In this document: in pieces, positions 1-6,462 of the stretch | How the letters are laid out: each line of letters opens with the position of its first letter | Position numbering within the stretch: position 1 is the first letter of the stretch | DNA from: an uncultured Clostridia bacterium | GTDB lineage: Bacteria; Bacillota; Clostridia; Christensenellales; DTU072 | Assembly (NCBI GenBank): GCA_944350065.1 | Contig: CALVOD010000057.1 | Location: 1 to 7,871, forward strand | Reading direction: 5' to 3' | DNA: 7,871 bases | Translations under genes and position numbers: made by a program | The notes under the pieces: generated by a model | Databases searched by the model: none | What the model saw: the letters and a program-made list of their open reading frames with translations, nothing else | Told to the model about the DNA's origin: nothing

Positions 1-111
1 GAATGCCAGGCGAGCTGCCAGTCCGCTTGCAAAACCAGCTGCACCGTAGGCAATCAGGCTTGCGCGAAAGAGGAAAAAATCCTCAGAGAAACCAAAGAAG
101 ACAACAAATAA
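1..111 (+). CDS. scfA: SCIFF ranthipeptide precursor, 3' end only
   Basis: This is the C-terminal end of a ribosomally made peptide that the neighbouring radical SAM enzyme should modify. Thirty-six residues are visible, read from base 1 to the TAA at 109-111; the start is outside the window. Visible cysteines are at local residues 2, 6, 10, 14 and 21. The core reads CQASCQSACKTSCT followed by VGNQAC, which is the hallmark of the 'six cysteines in forty-five residues' family; the sixth cysteine should lie just upstream. From memory, the studied clostridial homologue CteA carries a thioether between Cys32 and Thr37. By spacing these match local Cys10 (bases 28-30) and Thr15 (43-45). After the last cysteine there are 15 mostly charged residues (AKEEKILRETKEDNK), whereas the usual peptide stops two or three residues after it. 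The maturase begins 45 bases downstream. The family call is firm; the biological role of SCIFF peptides is poorly known, with quorum-sensing-like roles proposed in some clostridia. Confidence 0.9.
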   Translation, partial: ECQASCQSACKTSCTVGNQACAKEEKILRETKEDNK

Positions 112-125
112 TAATCTGACTAATT

Positions 126-145
126 TTTAACGGTTACCCGTTAAA
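126..145 (+). repeat. Inverted repeat (RNA hairpin) between scfA and scfB
   Basis: TTTAACGG (126-133) and CCGTTAAA (138-145) are perfect reverse complements, 8 bp, separated by a 4-base TTAC loop. The hairpin starts 14 bases after the scfA stop and ends 11 bases before the scfB start. No run of T follows it, so it does not look like a full terminator. It could protect the scfA message from 3' decay, partly block translation of scfB, or be a palindromic protein-binding site. All three are inference. Confidence 0.6.
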
Positions 146-156
146 CGATCCTGACA

Positions 157-1527
157 ATGGTCCATACCTTTATTTATAAACATAACGGTGAACCGTTGTA
201 TTTTCTGTGGGACGTAGAAAGCGGCAGTCTGTTCAACGTGGACGATGTCGCTTTTTTATGCGCGCTCAAGCGGTACGGCGAGCTTGACGAAACCCGACGC
301 GCCGCTTACGACGCGCTGGATAAGGAGCGCGTGGCGGAATGCGACGCGGAACTCGATTCGCTCGAGAAAGACGGCGCCCTTAACGCTCCTCAGGAAATGC
401 GCGAGTTCAAGAAAAACGCAGGCGTCGTGAAGGCGCTTTGTCTGCATATCTGCCACGACTGCAATCTTAGATGTGAGTATTGTTTCGCTTCGGGCGGCAC
501 GTATAATACGGCGCGCGACTATATGAGCGCGGAAACGGGGGAGGCGGCAATAGATTTCCTCATCGCTTCGAGCGGAAACATACGTAACCTCGAAGTGGAC
601 TTTTTCGGCGGCGAGCCGCTGATGAATCTCGACGTAGTCAAAGAAATTGTGGCGTACGCCAAAGCTAAAGCGCCCGCTGCGGGTAAACGCTTCAGCTTTA
701 CGATGACTACGAACTGCCTTCTTCTCAATAAAGCCAACGCCGAGTGGCTTAACGCCGAAATGGACAACGTGGTATTGAGTATCGACGGCAGAGAATCCGT
801 GCATAACGGCGTGCGTAAGTCGGTAAGCGGTAAGGATTGTTTCGGCGTCATACTCGACAACGCCGTAGCTTTTCGCAAAATACGCGGCGGCAAAAAATAT
901 TACGTAAGAGGCACCTACACCGCGAAAAACAAGGATTTCTGCGCAGACGTTCTTGCGTTGAACGACAGGGGATTCGATCAGATTTCCGTTGAGCCCGTCG
1001 TGCTTCCCGAGGACCATCCGCTCGCGCTAAAAATGAGCGACCTCAAGGAGCTCGAAGCGGAATACGAAAAACTCGGCGAAGCCTATATTGAACGTAGAAA
1101 AAGCGGTAAATGGTTTAATTTCTTCCATTTTATGATAGACCTCGAACACGGTCCTTGCCTTAATAAACGCCTTACGGGTTGCGGCGCGGGCACCGATTAT
1201 CTTGCCGTTTCGCCTACGGGAGATATTTATCCCTGTCACCAATTCGTGGGAGGGGACGACGCCTTTAAGCTCGGCAACGTGCGCGACGGTATCCTTCGTC
1301 AGGACGTCCGCGAGCGCTTCGCGGAATATACCGTTCTGAGCAAACCGCATTGCGCGAAATGTCCCGCCAAATATTATTGCGGTGGCGGCTGTACCGCAAA
1401 CGCTTTGCATTTCACGGGTTCGCCCGACGGCTGTTACGAACTCGGTTGCGCACTTCAACGCAAACGCCTCGAAGTCAGCCTCGCAATCCGTTTCATAGAA
1501 AACTTTACCGAAAACAACGCCGATTGA
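157..1527 (+). CDS. scfB: SCIFF peptide maturase, radical SAM/SPASM thioether-forming enzyme
   Basis: Cytoplasmic iron-sulfur enzyme of 456 residues, the usual size for the family, expected to use S-adenosylmethionine to cross-link cysteine sulfurs to carbons in the SCIFF peptide. Residues about 1-85 form the peptide-recognition (RRE-like) region. The radical SAM cluster motif CX3CX2C is C102, C106 and C109, in the context CNLRCEYCFA. The SAM-binding GGEP is at 151-154. The SPASM domain covers about 340-435: C342, C360 (GDIYPC), C399, C402, C408, C412, then C426 and C431, enough ligands for two auxiliary [4Fe-4S] clusters as in the CteB structure. ATG 157 is chosen because the resulting N-terminus (MVHTF) matches the family pattern, although no convincing Shine-Dalgarno precedes it. 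Two further cysteines, C95 and C99, create an overlapping second CX3CX2C. The gene lies directly behind the precursor, so both are probably co-transcribed. Family identity is secure; the exact bonds formed are inferred from homologues. Confidence 0.95.
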   Translation: MVHTFIYKHNGEPLYFLWDVESGSLFNVDDVAFLCALKRYGELDETRRAAYDALDKERVAECDAELDSLEKDGALNAPQEMREFKKNAGVVKALCLHICHDCNLRCEYCFASGGTYNTARDYMSAETGEAAIDFLIASSGNIRNLEVDFFGGEPLMNLDVVKEIVAYAKAKAPAAGKRFSFTMTTNCLLLNKANAEWLNAEMDNVVLSIDGRESVHNGVRKSVSGKDCFGVILDNAVAFRKIRGGKKYYVRGTYTAKNKDFCADVLALNDRGFDQISVEPVVLPEDHPLALKMSDLKELEAEYEKLGEAYIERRKSGKWFNFFHFMIDLEHGPCLNKRLTGCGAGTDYLAVSPTGDIYPCHQFVGGDDAFKLGNVRDGILRQDVRERFAEYTVLSKPHCAKCPAKYYCGGGCTANALHFTGSPDGCYELGCALQRKRLEVSLAIRFIENFTENNAD

Positions 1528-1541
1528 CCGTCGGCGTTGTT
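1513..1541 (+). terminator. Rho-independent terminator overlapping the scfB stop codon
   Basis: AACAACGCCGA (1513-1523) pairs perfectly with TCGGCGTTGTT (1531-1541), an 11-bp stem with a 7-base loop. The scfB TGA (1525-1527) sits inside the loop, so the left arm is coding sequence. T-rich but interrupted sequence follows (1542-1573). The stem is strong and the position is right; the U-tract is imperfect, so efficiency is uncertain. It would separate scfAB from secDF. Confidence 0.68.
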
Positions 1542-1590
1542 CGTTTTGCGTTCGTTTTGTGTTATTTATATTTTAATTATTAAAAGATAA

Positions 1591-1619
1591 TTGACTTGCC
1601 AACAATTAAACTATATAAT
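1591..1619 (+). promoter_or_regulatory. Sigma-A promoter for secDF
   Basis: The -35 box TTGACT (1591-1596, five of six consensus bases) and the -10 box TATAAT (1614-1619, perfect) are separated by the optimal 17 bases. The 30 bases upstream (about 1561-1590) are almost pure A/T and could act as an UP element. Transcription should start near 1626, leaving a leader of only about 23 bases before the secD start, too short for a riboswitch. It is the best promoter match on the + strand of this window and suggests strong housekeeping expression. Confidence 0.85.
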
Positions 1620-1636
1620 ATTGAGGAATAACGTAT

Positions 1637-1641
1637 GGAGG
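1637..1641 (+). promoter_or_regulatory. Ribosome binding site deciding the GTG start of secD
   Basis: GGAGG lies 7 bases before GTG 1649-1651, an ideal distance. This supports a GTG start, and the protein from it opens with a short lysine-rich stretch and then a membrane helix, as expected for SecD. Confidence 0.85.
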
Positions 1642-1648
1642 CATACTT

Positions 1649-3013
1649 GTGAGTAAGAAAAAATCGATTGTCATTGCCGTGATACTCGCGATAGTATTCA
1701 TCGGCTTGACACTTCTGATATTTCCTTTGAACGGCGAGGATAGCTTCGCTATCGGCAATACCAATTACGATTTCCATTGGGTTGCCGGTACCATCAAGCT
1801 CGGTCTCGACCTCGAAGGCGGTATGTACGTAGTTTACGCGATGGACCTTGACGGCATCGACGCTGCCGACAGGGATTCTGCAATTGAAGGCACTATCAGC
1901 AATCTCGAAGCGTTGCTTTTCTCTAAAGGCTATACCGAAGCTACCGTTACCCGTCAGGGTACCGATAAGATCCGAGTCGAGATTCCTTCCGTAGACGATA
2001 CGGAAACGCTTATGAACCTCATCGGCGAGCCCGCCACGCTCGAGTTCAAAGACGAAGACGGTAACGTCCTCATCGAAGGCGGCAAACACCTCGAAGACGC
2101 TTCCGCGGTACTTTACGAAGGAAGTTATGCGATAAGCCTTACCTTCAATGCGGAAGGAACTTCGGCTTTCGCCACGGCTACCGCCAACAACCTCAACAAA
2201 ACGATAGGCATCTATATCAACGGCGAAGAAATTATGGCGCCTACGGTGAACGCGACGATTACCGACGGTAACGCCGTTATTACAGGCAACTACACGCAGG
2301 CTCAGGCGAACGAACTCGCAGTTAAGCTCAAAGCGGGTACTTTCGCGGTGCCGCTTAGCCCCGACGAGACCGCTACGATAAGCCCCACGCTCGGACAAGA
2401 CGCGTTGAAAGCGGGTATCATGGCGGGTATCATCGGTCTTGCGATGGTTATCCTGTTCATGCTCGTGATCTACCGCGGTATGGGCGTGCTCGCTTCGTTG
2501 GCGCTGCTCATTTACTCCGTGCTTCTCATCTATGCGCTCGCGCTCGTTCCTTGGGTCCAGCTCACGCTCCCCAGTATCGCGGGTATCATATTGAGTATCG
2601 GTATGGCGGTCGACGCCAACGTCATAATTTTCGAGCGTATCAAGGACGAACGCAAACTTTTCGGTAAGCCGATCCGTTCCTGCGTTCAAATAGGATTTAA
2701 GAAGGCGTTTTCCGCGATTCTCGACGCCAACGTCACTACGGTGATAGGTTCGATCATAATGCTAGTTCTCGGCGCGTCCACCATCAAGAGTTTCGCCATC
2801 ACGTTGCTGATAGGTATTTTGCTTTCGATGTTCACCGCCATAGTCGTGACGAGATTGCTTTTCAACATCTCGCTTTCGTTCAACGAAGATTCCGACGTCT
2901 ATTATTCGCTTAAACTGAAAAAGCCCGACGATGGAAAGAGTGAAGACGGTAAAAAACGTCCCGGCGGGACTAAATTCGCTAAAACCATAGCAACGGCAGG
3001 GGAGGAGGAATAA
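1649..3013 (+). CDS. secD: Protein translocase subunit SecD
   Basis: Inner-membrane partner of SecF. The complex binds emerging preproteins outside the membrane and completes their export through SecYEG using the ion gradient. The protein has 454 residues, compact compared with about 615 in E. coli but normal for Firmicutes with split secD and secF. A first membrane helix spans about residues 7-26. The family motif LGLDLEGG is at 51-58, opening the extracytoplasmic domain (about 28-245). SPTLGQ at 245-250 leads into a block of about five helices (254-420). These include GMAVDANVIIFERI, whose D322 matches the conserved ion-pathway aspartate (E. coli D519). The cytoplasmic tail is charged and ends GEEE, because those codons also form the secF ribosome binding site. 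It is transcribed from its own promoter and lies 2 bases before secF, so the two are clearly one operon. Confidence 0.97.
   Translation: MSKKKSIVIAVILAIVFIGLTLLIFPLNGEDSFAIGNTNYDFHWVAGTIKLGLDLEGGMYVVYAMDLDGIDAADRDSAIEGTISNLEALLFSKGYTEATVTRQGTDKIRVEIPSVDDTETLMNLIGEPATLEFKDEDGNVLIEGGKHLEDASAVLYEGSYAISLTFNAEGTSAFATATANNLNKTIGIYINGEEIMAPTVNATITDGNAVITGNYTQAQANELAVKLKAGTFAVPLSPDETATISPTLGQDALKAGIMAGIIGLAMVILFMLVIYRGMGVLASLALLIYSVLLIYALALVPWVQLTLPSIAGIILSIGMAVDANVIIFERIKDERKLFGKPIRSCVQIGFKKAFSAILDANVTTVIGSIIMLVLGASTIKSFAITLLIGILLSMFTAIVVTRLLFNISLSFNEDSDVYYSLKLKKPDDGKSEDGKKRPGGTKFAKTIATAGEEE
3001..3008 (+). promoter_or_regulatory. Strong ribosome binding site of secF inside the secD end
   Basis: GGAGGAGG lies 7 bases before ATG 3016 and encodes part of the last Gly-Glu-Glu-Glu residues of SecD. 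A terminating SecD ribosome covers this site, so translation of the two subunits is probably coupled, which fits their equal stoichiometry. Confidence 0.8.
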
Positions 3014-3015
3014 TT

Positions 3016-4095
3016 ATGAAAGATTCCAAAGCTCTCGCAAAAGTTAAATTGTCCTTACAGAAACTGCCTATTTCGAAGAATACCTATTATTGGTTTATTC
3101 TTCCCGCAGTAATCATATTTATCGCGCTCGTGTGCGGCGCCGTTTATACCGGCGACAACCAGTATGACGGATTCGCCAACGTCGGTATCGATTTCAGGGG
3201 CGGCACGGTGCTCACCGTCGAAATGGACGGAGCGGAAATGCTCGGCGCCAACCGCGCGGAAAATCTCGCGCTCATCACCGAAGTAGTGGAACGTAACGGC
3301 GCAATGGTGTCTTCCGATCAGGATTCCGGCTCGAATACTTTGATAGTGCGTTATCCCAACTCGATAGAGGTCGACGGCATACGTTCCGACTACAACAGCG
3401 AGGAACGCACCGAGGAAATGATAGCCATTAACCGTAAAATAGCGGAAGATGTCGTAAGCGCATTCACCGCGAAGTACGGCGATAACGTGACGGTAACCGC
3501 AAACCCCGAAATGATCAACGCCACCGCGAGCGAAAACCTCATACAAAAGGCGTTGTTGTCGGTAGGTATCGCGATGCTCGTGATGCTCATCTATATCGCA
3601 TTCCGTTTCGATTTCTTCAGCGGACTCGCCGCGCTGTGCGCGCAGCTGCACGACGTCATCATAATGCTTTCGCTGGTCATTATCTTCCGCATACAGATCA
3701 ACAGCTCGTTGATAGCGGGTATAATCACCATAGTCGCGTACTCCATTAACAATACGATAGTTATTTTCGACCGCGTACGCGAAAATATGGCGCCGTACAA
3801 ACATAAGGACAAATCCAAACTCGACTTCGGCGATATTATCGACACTTCGGTAACGGAATCGATAACGCGCGCGTTGTTTACGAGTTTCACCACGCTCATT
3901 ACCATCGTAGTGCTTGCGGCGTGGGGCGTACAGTCGCTCACCGATTTCGCGCTACCGATCATATTCGGTATCCTCGCAGGCTTGTATTCGTCGATATTCA
4001 TCGCGCCGAGCATCTGGGGACTGATGATGAACGCGAAACGCAACAAGCAGCGCAAGGCAAGAAAAGCCGCAGCGATGAGAGGCAGACGCAGATAA
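3016..4095 (+). CDS. secF: Protein translocase subunit SecF
   Basis: Second membrane subunit of the SecDF export motor, 359 residues, somewhat longer than the 323 of E. coli. A first membrane helix covers about 26-44. The family motif GIDFRGGT is at 57-64, followed by the extracytoplasmic domain to about 175, then five helices to about 335. The conserved helix segment reads YSINNTIVIFDRVREN: N246 stands where the proton-pathway aspartate (E. coli D213, in YSLNDS) normally is. The matching arginine (E. coli R247) is kept as R285, and the later D252 is present. The last 20 or so residues are very basic (many Lys and Arg, ending GRRR), as expected for a cytoplasmic tail facing ribosomes or lipid. 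The start is fixed by the strong GGAGGAGG site. The gene ends at a terminator 13 bases after its stop. Identity is firm; the effect of the Asn is unknown. Confidence 0.96.
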   Translation: MKDSKALAKVKLSLQKLPISKNTYYWFILPAVIIFIALVCGAVYTGDNQYDGFANVGIDFRGGTVLTVEMDGAEMLGANRAENLALITEVVERNGAMVSSDQDSGSNTLIVRYPNSIEVDGIRSDYNSEERTEEMIAINRKIAEDVVSAFTAKYGDNVTVTANPEMINATASENLIQKALLSVGIAMLVMLIYIAFRFDFFSGLAALCAQLHDVIIMLSLVIIFRIQINSSLIAGIITIVAYSINNTIVIFDRVRENMAPYKHKDKSKLDFGDIIDTSVTESITRALFTSFTTLITIVVLAAWGVQSLTDFALPIIFGILAGLYSSIFIAPSIWGLMMNAKRNKQRKARKAAAMRGRRR

Positions 4096-4107
4096 CAAAC
4101 AAAATGC

Positions 4108-4133
4108 AAAAGAGCTCTTACGGGGCTCTTTTT
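4108..4133 (+). terminator. Rho-independent terminator after secF
   Basis: AAAAGAGCTC (4108-4117) pairs with GGGCTC preceded by G and followed by TTTT (4123-4132), with one G-T wobble and a 5-base loop (4118-4122). The T run 4129-4133 is the U-tract. It lies 13 bases after the secF stop and only 18 bases before the recJ start, so it should end the secDF message. Confidence 0.82.
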
Positions 4134-4143
4134 GCGTACATAT

Positions 4144-4148
4144 AAGGA
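4144..4148 (+). promoter_or_regulatory. Unusually close Shine-Dalgarno-like site before recJ
   Basis: AAGGA is the only good match to the 16S rRNA tail before recJ, but just 2 bases separate it from ATG 4151, much closer than the usual 5-9. No in-frame ATG, GTG or TTG exists in the 55 bases upstream. The next in-frame ATG (4172) lies 23 bases beyond the site and has no better signal. ATG 4151 is therefore kept, with low expected initiation efficiency. Confidence 0.4.
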
Positions 4149-4150
4149 CT

Positions 4151-6448
4151 ATGGAAGACAGAACGCAAAAAATGCTTATTGCCGGAATAGCGGCGCAAAC
4201 GGGGCTTCCGCAGATACTTGCGGAGCTAATAGTCGCGCGCGGTTACGACACGGCGGAAAAAGCGGCGGCGTTTCTGGATCCGAAACCTGAGAGAATGTCT
4301 TCGCCGTACACGCTTAACGGTATGCGCGAAGCCGCAGAGCTTATCCGCAAACATTCGGAATGCGGTAAAATACTCGTTTTCGGTGATTACGATTGCGACG
4401 GAATAGGCGCGAGCGCGATATTGAGTATCGCGCTGAGAGATCACGGCGCGGACGCGGAGGTTTTTATTCCGACGCGGACGGAGGACGGATACGGGCTGTC
4501 CGAATACGCGCTAAGGCGGGCATACGAGAAGTACAAACCCACTTTGCTCGTGACGGTGGATTGCGGTATCGGTTCGATAAAAGAGATAGAAATAGCCCAC
4601 GAACTCGGCATAGAGACGGTGGTGACGGATCACCACGAGCCTATGGCTGTGCTGCCCGATTCCGTCATAGTCAATCCGAAAACTCAGTCAGGCGCCGAAG
4701 AATTGTGCGGTGCGGGAGTGGCGTTTATGCTTACGCGGGCGCTATACGGAGACGAATACGCCATGCGTTTCATAGATATCTGCGCGGTATCTACGATAGC
4801 CGATCTCGTACCGCTTACAGGCGACAACCGTATTATAGCCACGTGCGGGCTTAAAGCGTTGAGCTCGGGTAAAGTGCGATACGGTCTGCAGGCGTTACTT
4901 GAGATAGCCGGGCACAAACGCGGATATCCCGTAAAGTCCGGAGACGTGGCGTTTAAACTCGCGCCGCGGCTGAACGCTTCGGGAAGGCTGAGTACCGCCG
5001 AAAAATCCTACCGTCTGCTTACTTCCTTAGACCGTTCGGAAGTCGACAGGCTTGCCGCAGAACTCGATCGCGAAAATAAGGAGCGACAGGATCTTTGCAA
5101 CAAAACAATAAACGAAGCAAGGCAAATGCTTCTCGAATACGACCTTACCCATAACCGCATAATAGTATTGCATAACGACGGCTGGGAAGGGGGCGTGGTT
5201 GGGATAGCCGCGGCAAAAATCGCGGAAGAGTTCTCAAGGCCCACGGTGCTTTTCGTAACGCAGAACGACGTGCTTAAAGGCTCATGCCGCAGTATTAAAG
5301 GCGTGAATATCTACGAAGTGCTCGCTTCCGCAAAAGAAGCGGTCATCCAGTTCGGTGGGCATACCATGGCGGCAGGGTTGAGCATTAAACCTGACGAACT
5401 CGAAAGATTTACCGCCATAGCGAACGCATACATAAAAGCCACGTATTCGGACGAATATTTTCTTCCGTCGTACGATTTCGACTCGGAGCTTGCTGTAAGC
5501 GACCTTACCACGGATTTCGCCGACAAACTCGAGCTTTTGGAGCCTTTCGGAATGGGCAACCCGCGCCCGGTATTCAAAACGGAATTCCGCAGAATGCTTT
5601 TCGAAAGAATAAAGACGCACGCTCATATCAAAAGTAAATTGAATTCCGTCAGCGAACTTATCGCGTTCAACGAACTCGGGAACAAAGAAATATTGAATTC
5701 CCCGATGCTGAAAGAGGTATTTTATACCGTGGACAAGGAGGAGTTCCGCGGCAGAGAGACGTTGCGGTGCGTTTACAGGGGGATGCGTGTGGTGGAAGCG
5801 GTGCCGCCCGACGCCGAGATAATAGCGCGCGCCGCCGCGGCGTTCATACCGAAACGCGAGCTGAGCCGCGTTACGCGCACGTATTGCGGCTACGACGAAA
5901 CTTTCGGAAGATTGCTGATAGCGTTCACGCCGGCGACTTTCGCCGCGTTAAGGCGCGAATATCCCGCTTATCTTACGGCTACGGGACAGCTTATCGGCTC
6001 CAATCCTTACAATACCATACTCATCGCGCCCGCGCGCGACAATTTCTACGGGTATTATTCCGTGATAGAGGTTTTCGATACACCTCCGGAGGCTTTCGTC
6101 AGCGACCTCAAAGCCGAATATTCCGCGGAGATAACGGTGCATAACAATCCGCCGTCTTACGCTTCCGAAGCGGTTCCGCTCAACAGAGACAAATTGCTCG
6201 CGTTATTCAGTTTCGTCAAAGCGTACGCCAAGGATAGGCAGTTTAACAATCTCTACGACGTGTATTATACGTTGAGCGTGAAAGGGTATTCGGCGCCTTT
6301 TGCCGTGTTCGAAACCGGCTATTGCGTACTTACGGAAATCGGTGTTATCGGTCTCGACAAGGGCTGCGTGCTCCGCGTCAACCCGGGTAAAAAGGATCTC
6401 GCCGAATCTAAAATACTCAAACTCATAAACGGCGGTAAACGTCAATAA
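4151..6448 (+). CDS. recJ: Single-stranded-DNA-specific exonuclease RecJ
   Basis: Cytoplasmic DHH-family nuclease that degrades single-stranded DNA 5' to 3' in RecF-type recombination, mismatch and base-excision repair. The protein has 765 residues, close to the roughly 786 of Bacillus subtilis and much longer than the 577 of E. coli. DHH domain motifs, which bind the two metal ions, are FGDYDCDG (D79, D81, D83), VDCGI (D137), TDHHE (D160-H161-H162) and ADLVPLTGDNR. A linker containing RLNASGRL follows, then the DHHA1 domain with GGHTMAAG at 402-409. An OB-fold DNA-binding domain (about 450-560) contains LEPFGMGNPRPVF around 463-475. The region from about 570 to the end resembles the extra C-terminal domain of Firmicutes RecJ. 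All catalytic residues are present, so it should be active. The start codon is the least certain part. A terminator lies immediately upstream and no clear promoter is visible, so the gene depends on read-through or an unseen promoter. Rel follows after 14 bases. Confidence 0.97.
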   Translation: MEDRTQKMLIAGIAAQTGLPQILAELIVARGYDTAEKAAAFLDPKPERMSSPYTLNGMREAAELIRKHSECGKILVFGDYDCDGIGASAILSIALRDHGADAEVFIPTRTEDGYGLSEYALRRAYEKYKPTLLVTVDCGIGSIKEIEIAHELGIETVVTDHHEPMAVLPDSVIVNPKTQSGAEELCGAGVAFMLTRALYGDEYAMRFIDICAVSTIADLVPLTGDNRIIATCGLKALSSGKVRYGLQALLEIAGHKRGYPVKSGDVAFKLAPRLNASGRLSTAEKSYRLLTSLDRSEVDRLAAELDRENKERQDLCNKTINEARQMLLEYDLTHNRIIVLHNDGWEGGVVGIAAAKIAEEFSRPTVLFVTQNDVLKGSCRSIKGVNIYEVLASAKEAVIQFGGHTMAAGLSIKPDELERFTAIANAYIKATYSDEYFLPSYDFDSELAVSDLTTDFADKLELLEPFGMGNPRPVFKTEFRRMLFERIKTHAHIKSKLNSVSELIAFNELGNKEILNSPMLKEVFYTVDKEEFRGRETLRCVYRGMRVVEAVPPDAEIIARAAAAFIPKRELSRVTRTYCGYDETFGRLLIAFTPATFAALRREYPAYLTATGQLIGSNPYNTILIAPARDNFYGYYSVIEVFDTPPEAFVSDLKAEYSAEITVHNNPPSYASEAVPLNRDKLLALFSFVKAYAKDRQFNNLYDVYYTLSVKGYSAPFAVFETGYCVLTEIGVIGLDKGCVLRVNPGKKDLAESKILKLINGGKRQ

Positions 6449-6462
6449 TACGGTATACGGAT

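Noticed and set aside
126..145. Hairpin between scfA and scfB as a transcription terminator
   Set aside because: The stem is only 8 bp and AT-rich, and no T run follows on either strand. It is kept only as an inverted repeat of unknown role.
439..462. C95/C99/C102 as the true SAM cluster site of ScfB
   Set aside because: C102/C106/C109 lies in the CNLRCEYCFA context typical of the superfamily, with the aromatic residue before the last Cys. The upstream triplet lacks it.
256..1017. Open frame of 253 codons on the - strand opposite scfB
   Set aside because: Covers the radical SAM coding region in antisense and shows no family features of its own.
1580..2689. Long open frame (369 codons) on the - strand opposite secD
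   Set aside because: It lies wholly antisense to a well-conserved gene, has low-complexity charged composition (many Arg, His, Asp, Glu), no recognisable motif and no plausible start signal. It is a shadow of codon bias in secD.
4141..4146. TATAAG as a -10 box giving a nearly leaderless recJ message
   Set aside because: No matching -35 box lies 16-18 bases upstream; that position falls in the terminator loop. One weak hexamer is not enough.
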